Of a stretch of 64,000 nucleotides of DNA, positions 54,283 to 63,308 are shown piece after piece. Below the pieces are notes generated by a model. The model searched no databases. It was given only the letters and a program-made list of their open reading frames with translations, and was not told where the DNA came from. The position numbers were made by a program, and so were the translations under genes. The stretch is from CAWJAP01 sp963834365 (GTDB lineage: Bacteria > Acidobacteriota > Vicinamibacteria > Vicinamibacterales > Vicinamibacteraceae), in NCBI GenBank assembly GCA_963834365.1, contig CAWIBS010000020.1, positions 1 to 64,000 on the forward strand. Direction: 5' to 3'. The first letter of the stretch is position 1; each line of letters starts with the position of its first letter.

Positions 54283-54399
54283 GCCGAGCTCCCACACGGG
54301 GCGTCCTGCACGCACCGCTCGCGTAACGGTCCGATCATACCGTCATCGGCCCGCCCCGGACCGCGATTCCGCTCGGCACGGCCCTGAGGCATCCCGAGG

Positions 54400-54405
54400 T
54401 ACTAT
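54400..54405 (+). promoter_or_regulatory. Probable -10 box (TACTAT) for a leaderless yqeY-type transcript
   Basis: TACTAT-N6-ATG, the same arrangement as at the exporter ATPase start. The box lies in the divergent gap between PBP1A and the GatB/YqeY gene. Confidence 0.5.
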
Positions 54406-54411
54406 CCATCC

Positions 54412-54861
54412 ATGTCCCTTCTCGAACGCGTCACCGGGGCGATCGGCCAGGCCACGCGGGATCGGGACGCCATCCGCCTGGCGGGGCTCCGGCTGCTGAA
54501 ATCCGCGCTGATGAACAAGGAAGTCGAGACGAAGCGCGCCCTCGAGCCGGGCGAGGAGATGCAGGTGGTGACGTCGCTCGTGAAGCAGCGGCGCGACGCG
54601 ATCGAGCAGTTCGAGCACGCCGGGCGCCAGGAACTGGCCGCCCGCGAGCGCGCGGAGATCGCCATGCTCGAGGAGTACCTGCCTGCCGCCGTCCCCGACG
54701 GGGAGATCGCGGACGCCGTCACCGAGGCGATCGCCGAAACGGGAGCTCAGACGCCGAAGGACATGGGACGCGTGATGAAGGTGCTGACGGCGCGCTTCGC
54801 GGGCCGCCCGGTGGACGGCAGGCGCCTGAGCGATCTCGTGCGGCAGCGGCTGTCGGGTTGA
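54412..54861 (+). CDS. GatB/YqeY domain protein
   Basis: A 149-residue protein: SLLERVTGAIGQATRDRDAIR, LRLLKSALMNKEVE, LVKQRRDAIEQFEHAGR, EIAMLEEYLPAAV and PKDMGRVMKVLTARFAGRPVDGR. This is the complete YqeY family pattern, which resembles the tail domain of the GatB amidotransferase subunit and is thought to act on tRNA or as an adaptor. The molecular role is not established. It stands alone, divergent from PBP1A, with a REP-like element after its stop. Confidence 0.9.
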   Translation: MSLLERVTGAIGQATRDRDAIRLAGLRLLKSALMNKEVETKRALEPGEEMQVVTSLVKQRRDAIEQFEHAGRQELAARERAEIAMLEEYLPAAVPDGEIADAVTEAIAETGAQTPKDMGRVMKVLTARFAGRPVDGRRLSDLVRQRLSG

Positions 54862-54867
54862 CCCTTT

Positions 54868-54906
54868 CCGTCAGGCGGCCAGATCCGGCTGAAGCCGGAC
54901 ACGACG
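54868..54906. repeat. Partial REP-like element
   Basis: TCCGTCAGGCGG followed by TCCGGCTGAAGCCGGACAC. The right half is identical to the 34284 and 48698 elements and the left half is degenerate. It separates the convergent YqeY and histidine kinase genes. Confidence 0.7.
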
Positions 54907-54929
54907 TCCAGCACCAGCCGGGCCTGTGA

Positions 54930-56309
54930 TCACGCGAACGCCTGCACGGGGCCTGCAGTGAGCGGCAGCTCGATCTCGAAGGTCGCACCCAGATCGGCCC
55001 CTTCGCTGCGAGCGGCAATACGTCCACCGTGGGCCTCGACGATGCCCTTCGAGATCGTCAGGCCGAGACCGAGGCCGCTCAGCCCCACTTCCCGCTGATC
55101 GGCCTGCTCGAACGGCTCGAAGAGCTTCCACGCCGCTTCGGGCGGGAAGCCGACGCCGGAGTCCGACACCGTCAGCGTGATCGTTCCCTCCGACACATTG
55201 CGGCTTCGCACGACAATGCGTCCGCCCGCCGGGGTGAATTTCACGGCGTTGGTCGTCAGGTTCCACAGGACCTGTCGCATCCGTGCGATGTCCGCCGACA
55301 GCGTGCATTCGTTCGCCTGCAGATCGGTCGAGAGCTCGACGCCCTTGGCTCGCGTTTGAAACTCCCAGGCGTCGATCACGCTGCGCACCAGATCGTGGAG
55401 GTCCACCAGTGCGAGGCTCAGCACCAGCTTGCCGATCGAGATCCGGTTCATGTCGAGCAGGTCCTCGATCAGGTGGAGCTCGATCTCGGTATTGCGTTTG
55501 ATCACGCCCAGCAGCCGCCGGGCGTCGGCCGACAGTTCGCGCAGGTGCATCAGGTTGTTGATGCCGAAGACCACCGGAGTGAGCGGCGTGCGCAGCTCGT
55601 GGCTGAGCACCGCGAGCCAGCGATCCTTCGCTTCGCTGTCACGTCGCGCCTGCTGTTCGGCGTAGCGCGACTGGGCGAGCTCCATCTGCGCGTCGAGACG
55701 GTCACGCTCGAGCCGCAGGCGGTCGCGAAGATCGATGAAGGCCGTGGGATACCTGACGCTGCCGCGATCGCGGGAAGCGCGGCAGGACAGTTGGATCGGG
55801 ATCGGCTCCTCACCCGATCGCGTGAGGATGCTGAGCTCGGTCTCCACGTCGTCGAACCCCTGCCGGCAGCGCCTCAGGTGCTCGAGAAAGGCGCGGCGGA
55901 AGTCCGGCGCCACGAGGCCGACCAGCGGACGTTCCAGCAGGTGGGGCCGCTCGACGCCGAACAACCGGCAGGCCGCCAGGTTGATGGCCTGCACGACCCC
56001 GTTCTCGTCGAGCGAGGCAAAGCCGACGGGGGCGAAGTCGAAGAGATCGTGGTAGCGATCGCGCGATTCCTCGAGTTCCCGCTGCATCTCGATGAGCCAG
56101 GTGTTCTGCGCCGCGATCTCGTCGTGCGCTTCACGCAGCCGGTGAATCAACCGGTCGCGCCCGTCCGCCGCGCCGGTCGTCTTGCGCGGCTCGTCCGGGT
56201 CCCGGCGCACCGCGATCGGGGACCGCGCGGCAGCCTTGCGGCCGGCGTGTGCGTTCGCCGTTCGACGGCGACGTTCAGCGACGTTCCCCCGCTTCACTCG
56301 TGCGCTCAT
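54930..56309 (-). CDS. PAS-domain sensor histidine kinase
   Basis: A 459-residue soluble kinase with no transmembrane segment. A short coiled coil (residues about 50-80) leads into a PAS domain (DLFDFAPVGFASLDENGVV to about 185). Then come HisKA with LAVLSHELRTPLTPV (His near residue 235) and HATPase_c with MRQVLWNLTTNAVKFTP (N box), VSDSGVGFPPE (G1) and GLGLTISKGIVEAHGG (G2). It autophosphorylates in response to an unknown cytoplasmic signal. The start overlaps the end of the CheB-CheR fusion gene by 35 bases, so the two are expressed together and may share a signal. No receiver is fused to it. Confidence 0.88.
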   Translation of the reverse strand: MSARVKRGNVAERRRRTANAHAGRKAAARSPIAVRRDPDEPRKTTGAADGRDRLIHRLREAHDEIAAQNTWLIEMQRELEESRDRYHDLFDFAPVGFASLDENGVVQAINLAACRLFGVERPHLLERPLVGLVAPDFRRAFLEHLRRCRQGFDDVETELSILTRSGEEPIPIQLSCRASRDRGSVRYPTAFIDLRDRLRLERDRLDAQMELAQSRYAEQQARRDSEAKDRWLAVLSHELRTPLTPVVFGINNLMHLRELSADARRLLGVIKRNTEIELHLIEDLLDMNRISIGKLVLSLALVDLHDLVRSVIDAWEFQTRAKGVELSTDLQANECTLSADIARMRQVLWNLTTNAVKFTPAGGRIVVRSRNVSEGTITLTVSDSGVGFPPEAAWKLFEPFEQADQREVGLSGLGLGLTISKGIVEAHGGRIAARSEGADLGATFEIELPLTAGPVQAFA

Positions 56310-59300
56310 GACTGTCGTCGAAGCCGACGAGAATCCAGCTGCTGCCGTCGAGCTCGACGCGGTGCGCGTGGACCTGCACCGGGGAGGCACCGCCGCCGGT
56401 GGCACGCGGGACGAGACGCTGCACGACCTCGCCCGTGCGCGTGATCTCTCCGAGCGCCTGCCGAAGACCACGATCGTCCCACGGCGACCGCGCGAGCTCT
56501 CTGACGTCGCGGCCTTCAGTCTCCTCCTTCGAGGCCTCGAATGCAGCGTAAAACGCCTGGTTTGCTGCCTGCACGCGCAGCTGATCGTCCAGCACGACCA
56601 GCGGATACGGCAAGGCATCGACGAGCGCCAACGCGACCTTGCGCGGCCCGTCCACCTGTTCGTGGTGCCGTTTGGACGCATCGATGTCGATGAGCGCCAG
56701 CACGGCGCCCTCGATGCGGTTGTCGAGGCTCTTGTAGGGCTGTACTCGTAGCGAGTACCAGTGCCCCTTCCGGTCCTGTACTTCCTCTTCGAGCGGCGTG
56801 ACGTTCTCGACGCTGGCGCGCAGCAGCGCCTCGATGTCGGTGCCGGCCAGCCCCGGATTGATCTGCCCGATAGGCCGGCCGATGTCGGTCGGAATCAGGT
56901 TCAGTACCCGCTCGGCCATCGGCGTGAAGCGCCGGATGCGCATGTCGGATCCGACGATGGCGATCGTGATCTCGACGCTCGCCAGCAGGTTGACGAGATC
57001 GCTGTTCACGCGGCTCAGCTCGTCGTTGCGCGAATGCAGCTCCTCGTTGACCGTGTTCAGCTCCTCGTTGGTGCTCTGCAGCTCCTCCTTGGCGGTGTCC
57101 AGCTCCTCGTTCGTGCTCTGGAGCTCCTCGTTGCTCGAGAGCACTTCCTCGTTCGCCGACTGGAGCTCCTCATTGGCCGCTTCGAGCTCCTGGATGATCG
57201 ACTGCAGGTATTCGCGGCTCGCCGCGAGCTCGCGGGTGAGGCCGTCCACTCGATCGTCCCGCTTCTCCTTGACCTTGAGCTGCCGGCCCTTCTTCGTCGA
57301 CGCCGGAGCCGCCGGGGCCGCGGGCTCGAAGACGACGAGGAAGTGACCGTTCCCGGGACCGGCGAGCGGGAGGACCTCGAGGTTGATCTGCCGCCAGCCG
57401 CCGTTCGACCGGACGTGAATCCCTTCCTTCCGCACCGTCCGGTTCTTGGAACGCGCCGAGTAGAGGGCGGTGCGCAGCGAATAGAGCAGGCCTTCCCGCG
57501 CCATCTTCAGCACGCCGAGGCTTGGCTCGCCGGCCGCCGGCTCGAGGTAGGCACCGACCTGCCCGCGGAAGCGCACGATCTGCAGGTTGGCGTCGACGAC
57601 GACCCCGGCCGGTCCGTACTTCTGCAGCAGCACGCGATTGGCCTCGTCCTGGACCGACTTGTGCTCCGCGCGCTGCACCTCCGGGTGCGGCGGGCCTGAC
57701 GGGGCTCGCGCCGAGAAGCCGCCGCCTGTCAGATCGGGCGGCATGGCCGTTTCGAGCGCCGACTTGCGGAACAGCCGCCATTTCTTGTCCACGACCGAGA
57801 ACAAGGGCTGCTGGCCGGTCGTCTCCGCGGGACCGAGCATCAGGAATCCGGTCGGCTGCAGCGCATAGTGGAAGATCGTCATCAGGCGACGCTGCTGTAT
57901 CGCGTCGAGGTAGATGAGCACGTTACGGCAGACGACGAGATCGAGACGCGAGAACGGTGGATCACGCGTCAGGTCGTGGCGCGCGAACACGCACATGTCC
58001 CGCAGCGCCTTGTGCACCTTGTAGCCGCCGTCGGCCTTCTGGAAGAAGCGCTTCAGGCGCTCCGACGAGAGGTCGTTGGTGATGCTCGACGGGTAGATGC
58101 CCGTGCGAGCGTGCTCGACCGCGCTCTCGCTGACGTCGGTCGCGAAGATCTGCACGCGGGCGCCGTTGGCGCGATCGCCCAGGGTTTCGAGAATGCCGAT
58201 CGCGATGCTGTAGGCCTCCTCGCCGGTGGAACAGCCCGGCACCCAGACCCGCAGCGGTCTGTCGGTCGAGCTGTGCTCGAGCATGTGCGGGAACACGAGC
58301 GTGGCCAGCGCGGCAAACGATTCGGGCTCACGAAAGAACCGGGTCACGTGAATCAGCAGGTCGTGCCACAGCGCCGTCAGTTCCTGCCGATCGGTGCGCA
58401 AGACGCGGACATAGCCCGAGATGTCGGTCAGTCGATGGAGCGCCATCCGCCGGAACAGGCGGCGACGGATCGTCGGCCGCTTGTATTGCCGGAAGTCCAC
58501 GCCGCTCACCTGCCGCAGCAGCGTGAAGAGCTGGGCCCACTGATCCTCTCCGATGTTGGTCGCCTCGAGCGCGGCCGTCGGCAAGTGGTAGGGATGATTC
58601 TGGATCTCGATCAGGCGGGCCGCGATCTCGACCGGCGTGAGCACGAGATCGACCATCCCGGTCGCGATCGACGCGCGTGGCATCCCGTCGTAGCGGGCGG
58701 TCTCCGGCTTCTGGGCGAGCGCGATGCCGCCGTGCGCCTTGATCTCGCGGATGCCGGCGGCGCCATCCGATGCCGTTCCGGACAGGACGACACCGACGGC
58801 GCGGGTCTGCTGCGCATGGGCGAGCGACTGGAAGAAGAAGTCGATCGGCGTGTACTGCGTGCGATCGTACGGACGCGGCACGAGGTGGAGCCGGCCTCCG
58901 TCCATGTTGATGTGGACATTGGGGGGGATCACGTAGACGTGATGCGGCGCGATCTGCTGGTCGTCCTCCGCCTGGACGACACGCAGGTCGGTCTTCGTTC
59001 CGATCAGCGCCGGCAGCGAGCTCTCATACTGCGGCGAGAGATGCTGGACGAAGACGAATGCCAGGTTGGTATGGGCGGGCAGCGCCTGGAGCAGCTGGAT
59101 GAACGCCTCGAGCCCCCCGGCCGAGGCGCCGACGCCGACAATCGTGGGCCCCATCCCCGCCCGCGCCGCGACTGACACCGTGTCGGGCGCAGCGGTGGGC
59201 GGCGGCGGCCGCGCGGCGGGACGGCGAGGAGTACGCGCTCGTCGCGGGGCTTCCGGCGGTGATCCGGGCCGCCTGGCCGCCGGCCTGCGACGCGCTGGAG

Positions 59301-59328
59301 GAGGGCGAGTGGTCTTCTTCGGTGCCAT
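56275..59328 (-). CDS. CheB-CheR-PAS fusion protein
   Basis: An intact 1017-residue protein. After a Pro/Arg-rich N-terminus of about 55 residues, the CheB methylesterase begins with VGVGASAGGLEAF (catalytic Ser), FVQHLSP (His) and LSGTASDGAAG (Asp). CheR follows with the N-terminal helical part (residues about 265-315) and SAM site VWVPGCSTGEEAYSIA near 380. A coiled coil of about 80 residues repeats NEELQSTNEEL. Two PAS domains end the protein (about 785-890 and 905-1010). Such fusions occur with PAS kinases and modulate signalling, not always chemotaxis. No receptor, CheA or CheW gene is near. It heads an operon with the downstream kinase. Confidence 0.92.
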   Translation of the reverse strand: MAPKKTTRPPPARRRPAARRPGSPPEAPRRARTPRRPAARPPPPTAAPDTVSVAARAGMGPTIVGVGASAGGLEAFIQLLQALPAHTNLAFVFVQHLSPQYESSLPALIGTKTDLRVVQAEDDQQIAPHHVYVIPPNVHINMDGGRLHLVPRPYDRTQYTPIDFFFQSLAHAQQTRAVGVVLSGTASDGAAGIREIKAHGGIALAQKPETARYDGMPRASIATGMVDLVLTPVEIAARLIEIQNHPYHLPTAALEATNIGEDQWAQLFTLLRQVSGVDFRQYKRPTIRRRLFRRMALHRLTDISGYVRVLRTDRQELTALWHDLLIHVTRFFREPESFAALATLVFPHMLEHSSTDRPLRVWVPGCSTGEEAYSIAIGILETLGDRANGARVQIFATDVSESAVEHARTGIYPSSITNDLSSERLKRFFQKADGGYKVHKALRDMCVFARHDLTRDPPFSRLDLVVCRNVLIYLDAIQQRRLMTIFHYALQPTGFLMLGPAETTGQQPLFSVVDKKWRLFRKSALETAMPPDLTGGGFSARAPSGPPHPEVQRAEHKSVQDEANRVLLQKYGPAGVVVDANLQIVRFRGQVGAYLEPAAGEPSLGVLKMAREGLLYSLRTALYSARSKNRTVRKEGIHVRSNGGWRQINLEVLPLAGPGNGHFLVVFEPAAPAAPASTKKGRQLKVKEKRDDRVDGLTRELAASREYLQSIIQELEAANEELQSANEEVLSSNEELQSTNEELDTAKEELQSTNEELNTVNEELHSRNDELSRVNSDLVNLLASVEITIAIVGSDMRIRRFTPMAERVLNLIPTDIGRPIGQINPGLAGTDIEALLRASVENVTPLEEEVQDRKGHWYSLRVQPYKSLDNRIEGAVLALIDIDASKRHHEQVDGPRKVALALVDALPYPLVVLDDQLRVQAANQAFYAAFEASKEETEGRDVRELARSPWDDRGLRQALGEITRTGEVVQRLVPRATGGGASPVQVHAHRVELDGSSWILVGFDDSHERTSEAGERR

Positions 59329-59802
59329 GGCTCGCGGCTACGTCTCGAGCGGCGGTTCGACGGTCGCTGGCCCCACCGCCATCTCGACCTGCGCCTGTTC
59401 GGCGATACCGCTCCGCGGCGCGGCCCGGTCCACTGAGCACCGAACACGCGCGCGAATGACACCTTGGCCTGGACGCCGGCGGCCGCTGCGCCGGTAAGGG
59501 CACGATTGGTACCACATCGCCGATCACGCGGCAATCGACGATGAACGGACGAGCGCGGAGACGCAATCGCGATTCTGGTCGCCGCATCCCCACATGCGTC
59601 GGCAACCGCTACTCAGCCGTAAGGAAGGACCTCTCGAAAATGTTTCCGTTGAGCGCGCGCTGGCCACTTTGCCGACGGAGCGTGGAAGGTCAAATCGCCA
59701 CCAGGGGTCATTAGTTGCCGTGGCGTCAGCATTGCATCGTTGAGGAAGAGACGGCGCCGGGCGGACTTGGGGCAGACTGGCAGAATGCGCAAGTAGGGTC
59801 AC
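59329..59802. other. Intergenic region between divergent signalling operons
   Basis: About 470 bases without a convincing gene. On the minus side it must hold the CheB-CheR promoter, which I cannot identify. On the plus side it holds the sigma-54-like site at 59722-59738. The region is slightly lower in GC than the genes around it. Confidence 0.6.
59722..59738 (+). promoter_or_regulatory. Sigma-54-type -24/-12 promoter candidate
   Basis: TGGCGT, five bases, TTGCAT matches the TGGCAC-N5-TTGCA consensus with GG and GC at exactly the required spacing. It lies 65 bases before the GTG start of the PAS/receiver gene, whose operon also encodes a sigma-54 activator. Self-regulation by that activator is a natural inference. 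Confidence 0.5.
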
Positions 59803-60960
59803 GTGGACTACCGTCACCTCACTGCGGCGTTGCCCATTCCGGCCTGGTTCACCGATGGCCGAGGCACAACGGAGTACGCGAACGCCGCTTTCGCCGACAT
59901 CGCAGGCCCCTCGTCCAGCTCATCATCCCACGACGTGTGGGTACGCGCTGTTCACGCGACAGATCGCGCCCGTGCACTGGCCGCGTGGGATCAGGCCCGT
60001 GCGTCCGGCGCTTCGCTCGCCATCGACGTCCGGCTCGCGCGCGAGAAAGACGGAGCCGGCGTCATGTTCCACGTGCAAGTTCACCCAATCCGGGCTCCGC
60101 ACGGCGACGTGCGTGGTTGGTTGGGCACCGCGCACGAGGTCCACCGGACTGACGCGGAGAGCGCGGTACGGCGTGCCGGAGTCGAGCTGGCCCGTGTCCG
60201 CGAGGTCCACCGCGAGCTGCTCGAAACCGTCTCGCACGACATGCGGGCTCCGCTCAACTCGATGCTCGGCTGGACGCGCCTGCTCAAGACGCGATCCCTG
60301 CCAGCCTCGGTGATCGACCATGCGCTCGGCGTGCTGGAGCGTCAGATCGAGCTGCAGGCCGATCTGGCCAACGAGCTGGCTGATCTGGCGGGCGCCCCCG
60401 GCGGGCCTCACTCGGCGGACGGCGGGCGCAAGAAGGCACCTGGCTCCGGCCGGCTTCGTCGGTTCCGGGGTGTTGGTGATCTGTCGGACGGGAGCGACCT
60501 GTCCTGGAGGGCCCACGATCACGGGGACCCGGGCGGTGACGAAGACCCGCCGCGCCGATCGAGCATCTCGCTCGTGCGGCTGACAGTGCTCATCGTCGAC
60601 GACGATGTGTCCGAGCTGGCGCAAATCGCACGGACGCTCGAGTCTGCTGGCGCCGAGGTGCACAGCGAAGGCTCCGCGTTGACGGCGCTCGCGGCCATTC
60701 GTGAAATCCTCCCGGATGTCGTCGTGGCGAAAGTCGAACTGCCGATCGTGGACGGCTGGACGCTCATCCGCCAGGTTCGCACCTGGGCACCCGAGCACGG
60801 CGGAAACACACCGGCCTTGTCGATCGCCCGAACCGCCGAGCCCGAGCACGTGGAACGGTCGCGGCGAGAGGGCTTCCAGGAGCACCTCACTCGGCCCGTT
60901 GCCCGGGACACTCTGATCGCAGTGGTGGCGGCTCTCGCTGATCGCCCCGAGCCCGAGTGA
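59803..60960 (+). CDS. PAS-HisKA-receiver protein lacking an ATPase domain
   Basis: A 385-residue protein. The PAS domain occupies about 1-115 (IPAWFTDGRGTTEYANAAF). HisKA follows with LETVSHDMRAPLNSM and His145. A HATPase_c domain should begin near residue 200 but is missing; a low-complexity Gly/Arg/Asp-rich linker of about 60 residues takes its place. A receiver fold begins at LTVLIVDDDVSEL (261-273) and keeps the acidic pocket. The acceptor position in PDVVVAKVELP is Lys310 rather than Asp, and the conserved Lys near the end is Arg in TRPVARD. Neither kinase nor receiver chemistry looks intact. It lies just before the sigma-54 activator gene and may be a dimerising adaptor. Confidence 0.8.
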   Translation: MDYRHLTAALPIPAWFTDGRGTTEYANAAFADIAGPSSSSSSHDVWVRAVHATDRARALAAWDQARASGASLAIDVRLAREKDGAGVMFHVQVHPIRAPHGDVRGWLGTAHEVHRTDAESAVRRAGVELARVREVHRELLETVSHDMRAPLNSMLGWTRLLKTRSLPASVIDHALGVLERQIELQADLANELADLAGAPGGPHSADGGRKKAPGSGRLRRFRGVGDLSDGSDLSWRAHDHGDPGGDEDPPRRSSISLVRLTVLIVDDDVSELAQIARTLESAGAEVHSEGSALTALAAIREILPDVVVAKVELPIVDGWTLIRQVRTWAPEHGGNTPALSIARTAEPEHVERSRREGFQEHLTRPVARDTLIAVVAALADRPEPE

Positions 60961-61115
60961 GACGGCGCCGGTCCCGTGTCTGCGGGCGGTCTGCGGCTTG
61001 CAGTATGCGTAGCTGGCAGCCTCGAGCGCAACGCAGGCCTCCTGCGTTGGGAATCCTTTGCGCAGTACGGATGCGGACATATCGAGGGCGTCATGTCTTA
61101 AAGTCGATCGATGTA

Positions 61116-62516
61116 ATGGGCAACATGTTTCAAAATGCAACACGAGTCCTCGTCGTTGACGATGAGCTGGCGACTTTGGAGTACCTGCAGGCTCTCCTGA
61201 TCGGCCTCGGGTACGATGTGCGCACGGCTCCCGACGGGCATGCGGCCGAGGTTTTCACCGCCATCTGGAACCCCCAGATTATCCTGCTCGACCTGGTGAG
61301 ACCGGGCTCGGACGCGATGGAACTGCTCCGTCGCTTCAGGGCACGCCACCCGGTTACTCCTGTCATCGTTCTCTCGGGTCATGCCACGGTAGCGAAGACG
61401 GTCGAAGCGCTATCGGCCGGAGCGTTCAGCCTGCTGGAGAAGCCGGTGGATCCGGAGCGTCTGCTGGCCCTGCTGGAAAAGGCGGCAAGCCGGCGGGAGA
61501 GCGCGGCGAAGGCCCAGACGCCGGAATCGCTCGGGCAGATGCAATCGCGGTCGGCCGCGATGCGGCATCTGTTCGCCATGATCCGCACCGCTGCGCCGAC
61601 CGATGTCAATGTCCTGATCATCGGAGAGAACGGGACTGGCAAGGAGCTCGTCGCGACGTCGCTGCACGAGCTCAGCGCCAGACGGCTGGGCAAATTCGTC
61701 AAAATGAACTGCGCGGCCATCCCGGCCGACCTGCTCGAGGCCGAGCTCTTCGGATCCCGGCGGGGCGCATACACGGGGGCGGTCAGCGACCGCAAGGGAC
61801 TCTTCGAGATGGCACACCGGGGCTCCATCCTGCTCGACGAGATCGCCGAGATGTCACCCGCGCTCCAGGTCAAGCTGCTCAGAGTGCTCCAGGAGCGGGA
61901 ATTCCGGCCGCTCGGCGGCACGACGACCATCCGGGCCGATTTCCGCTTGATCTGCGCGACGAACCTCGACCCTGATGCGGCGATCGCAAGCGGGCATCTC
62001 CGGGAAGACCTTTACTTCCGCCTGAACACGATGGTGCTCACGGTGCCGCCCCTCCGGGAGCGACGCGAGGACATCGGCCTGCTGGCGCAGCAGTTTCTCA
62101 CCGCTTTCGCCACGCGCTATTCGCGTCCGGCCAGGCAGCTCGACCCCGGAGCGCTGCTGCTGCTCGAACAGCACGACTGGCGCGGCAACGTCCGCGAGCT
62201 CGAACACGTGATGGAGCGCGCCGTGATTCTGGCGCAGGGCCCGGCCATCGGCGTCGCGGACCTTCCCGACTCCGTCCGTCGTCCGCCCAAGCTCGATGCG
62301 ACGTCGCCAGTCATGCTGCCGGGCGGCTGCACGCTGATGGAGCTCGAGCGCCTGGCCATCCTGCAGACGCTCGAGCGAACGAGCTGGAACAAGCGCGCGA
62401 CGGCGAGCATCCTCGGCATCCACCGTCCGACGCTGTACAACAAGATGCGAAAGTACCGGCTGTGGCGCCCCGAGGATCGCTTCCGAAGAGACGCGCCGGA
62501 TCACCAGGACGCGTGA
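61116..62516 (+). CDS. Sigma-54-dependent response regulator (NtrC family)
   Basis: A 466-residue activator. The receiver (10-125) has VLVVDDE, the probable phospho-acceptor Asp59 in IILLDLVRPGSD, and LLEKPVDPE with the conserved Lys. The AAA+ domain has Walker A GENGTGKE, the sigma-54 contact loop as GAYTGAVSDRKG (GAYTGA instead of GAFTGA), Walker B SILLDEIAEMSP and the R-finger region LREDLYFRLNTM. The C-terminal Fis-type helix-turn-helix reads NKRATASILGIHRPTLYNKM. The ATG at 61116 is chosen since the receiver begins directly after it; a frame extension upstream to 60957 overlaps the previous gene and seems unlikely. The cognate kinase may be the one at 54.9 kb or elsewhere. Confidence 0.88.
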   Translation: MGNMFQNATRVLVVDDELATLEYLQALLIGLGYDVRTAPDGHAAEVFTAIWNPQIILLDLVRPGSDAMELLRRFRARHPVTPVIVLSGHATVAKTVEALSAGAFSLLEKPVDPERLLALLEKAASRRESAAKAQTPESLGQMQSRSAAMRHLFAMIRTAAPTDVNVLIIGENGTGKELVATSLHELSARRLGKFVKMNCAAIPADLLEAELFGSRRGAYTGAVSDRKGLFEMAHRGSILLDEIAEMSPALQVKLLRVLQEREFRPLGGTTTIRADFRLICATNLDPDAAIASGHLREDLYFRLNTMVLTVPPLRERREDIGLLAQQFLTAFATRYSRPARQLDPGALLLLEQHDWRGNVRELEHVMERAVILAQGPAIGVADLPDSVRRPPKLDATSPVMLPGGCTLMELERLAILQTLERTSWNKRATASILGIHRPTLYNKMRKYRLWRPEDRFRRDAPDHQDA

Positions 62517-62795
62517 CCGGGCAGGCGCCCGGTCACCGTCGCTCGTCCTGCGGCGCCGGCGCTTGCCCGGGGCGCGGGCTTCTCACTCGGCCGGCTGTGG
62601 GGTCGGGCGATCGGCCGCGGCCTGCGCACAGGGCGGGATGATCGAGGCGGAAACCGCCAGGAGGCTCGTGCCGATGAGACTCCTGCAGCAACAGATCTTC
62701 ACGAACCGTCCCTCTCGCTGCTTCAGGCTCCGATCTGATCCGCCACTGTCGTGCGCGCGGTCGCGTGCGATCGACGGTCCGCAGATGCCGGAGCT
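62517..62795. other. Intergenic stretch
   Basis: No gene, repeat or promoter that I can support. A minus-strand ORF (62533-62799) begins with an ATGA overlap to the small gene beside it, but its residue make-up is not convincing. Confidence 0.5.
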
Positions 62796-63038
62796 TCATG
62801 CTCGCAAATACCCGTTCCGACCGCGGCGCAGATAGCCGATGTCAACCAGTGCGTCGAGCAGCATGGCGCACCGGTCTTCGTCCGCGAGCCACAGGCGCTG
62901 GGCCTGTGCGAGCGTGAGGCAGAGGCTAGGCACCTCCTCATAGTCGGAACGGGCACGATTGAGCAGCTCGAGGAGTCGCCCGCCCGAGGGTTGCTGCCCA
63001 CCCGCGCCGGTGAACTGAGGCTCGTTGTCTCTCGACAT
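62796..63038 (-). CDS. Small protein of unknown function, possibly DNA-binding
   Basis: About 80 residues if started at MSRDNEP (63038); ATG at 63050 or 63134 would extend it. The core RLLELLNRARSDYEEVPSLCLTLAQAQRLWLADEDRCAMLLDALVDIGYLRRGRNGYLRA looks like a small winged helix: a turn after the LTLAQAQRLW helix, a recognition-like helix and a short beta hairpin. I do not know the family. It stands alone on the minus strand after the sigma-54 regulator, and its end converges on that gene. Its composition is ordinary for the genome. Confidence 0.5.
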   Translation of the reverse strand: MSRDNEPQFTGAGGQQPSGGRLLELLNRARSDYEEVPSLCLTLAQAQRLWLADEDRCAMLLDALVDIGYLRRGRNGYLRA

Positions 63039-63308
63039 GGCCGGGTTCATGAGTGCGAAACCTCCCGTGGGACGGTCAGGCTTGCGTCGTCGTCGCTCGA
63101 AGCGACCGGCAACTGTTTGGCAGAAGCCATGCAAGCCGCTGGCCAGACTGACACGGCGCAGAACTCCCTAAAGTGGCCGCGATATCGTCGCGCACCAAAA
63201 TCAATCGACGCCGCCCATGACGCAGCTGTAGTCGTCTGCAACAACACGCGCGTCACTTACGGGGGCGCGCTCCAGCGCTTGCGGCACCGGCCATGTTTCT
63301 CCCGCTGT

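Noticed and set aside
60957..61115. Upstream GTG start for the sigma-54 regulator
   Set aside because: The added 53 residues are Arg- and Cys-rich and do not look like part of a receiver protein.
62533..62799. Small minus-strand ORF overlapping the small winged-helix-like gene as ATGA
   Set aside because: The overlap is suggestive, but the protein is Arg/Pro-rich and shows no pattern of secondary structure or conservation.
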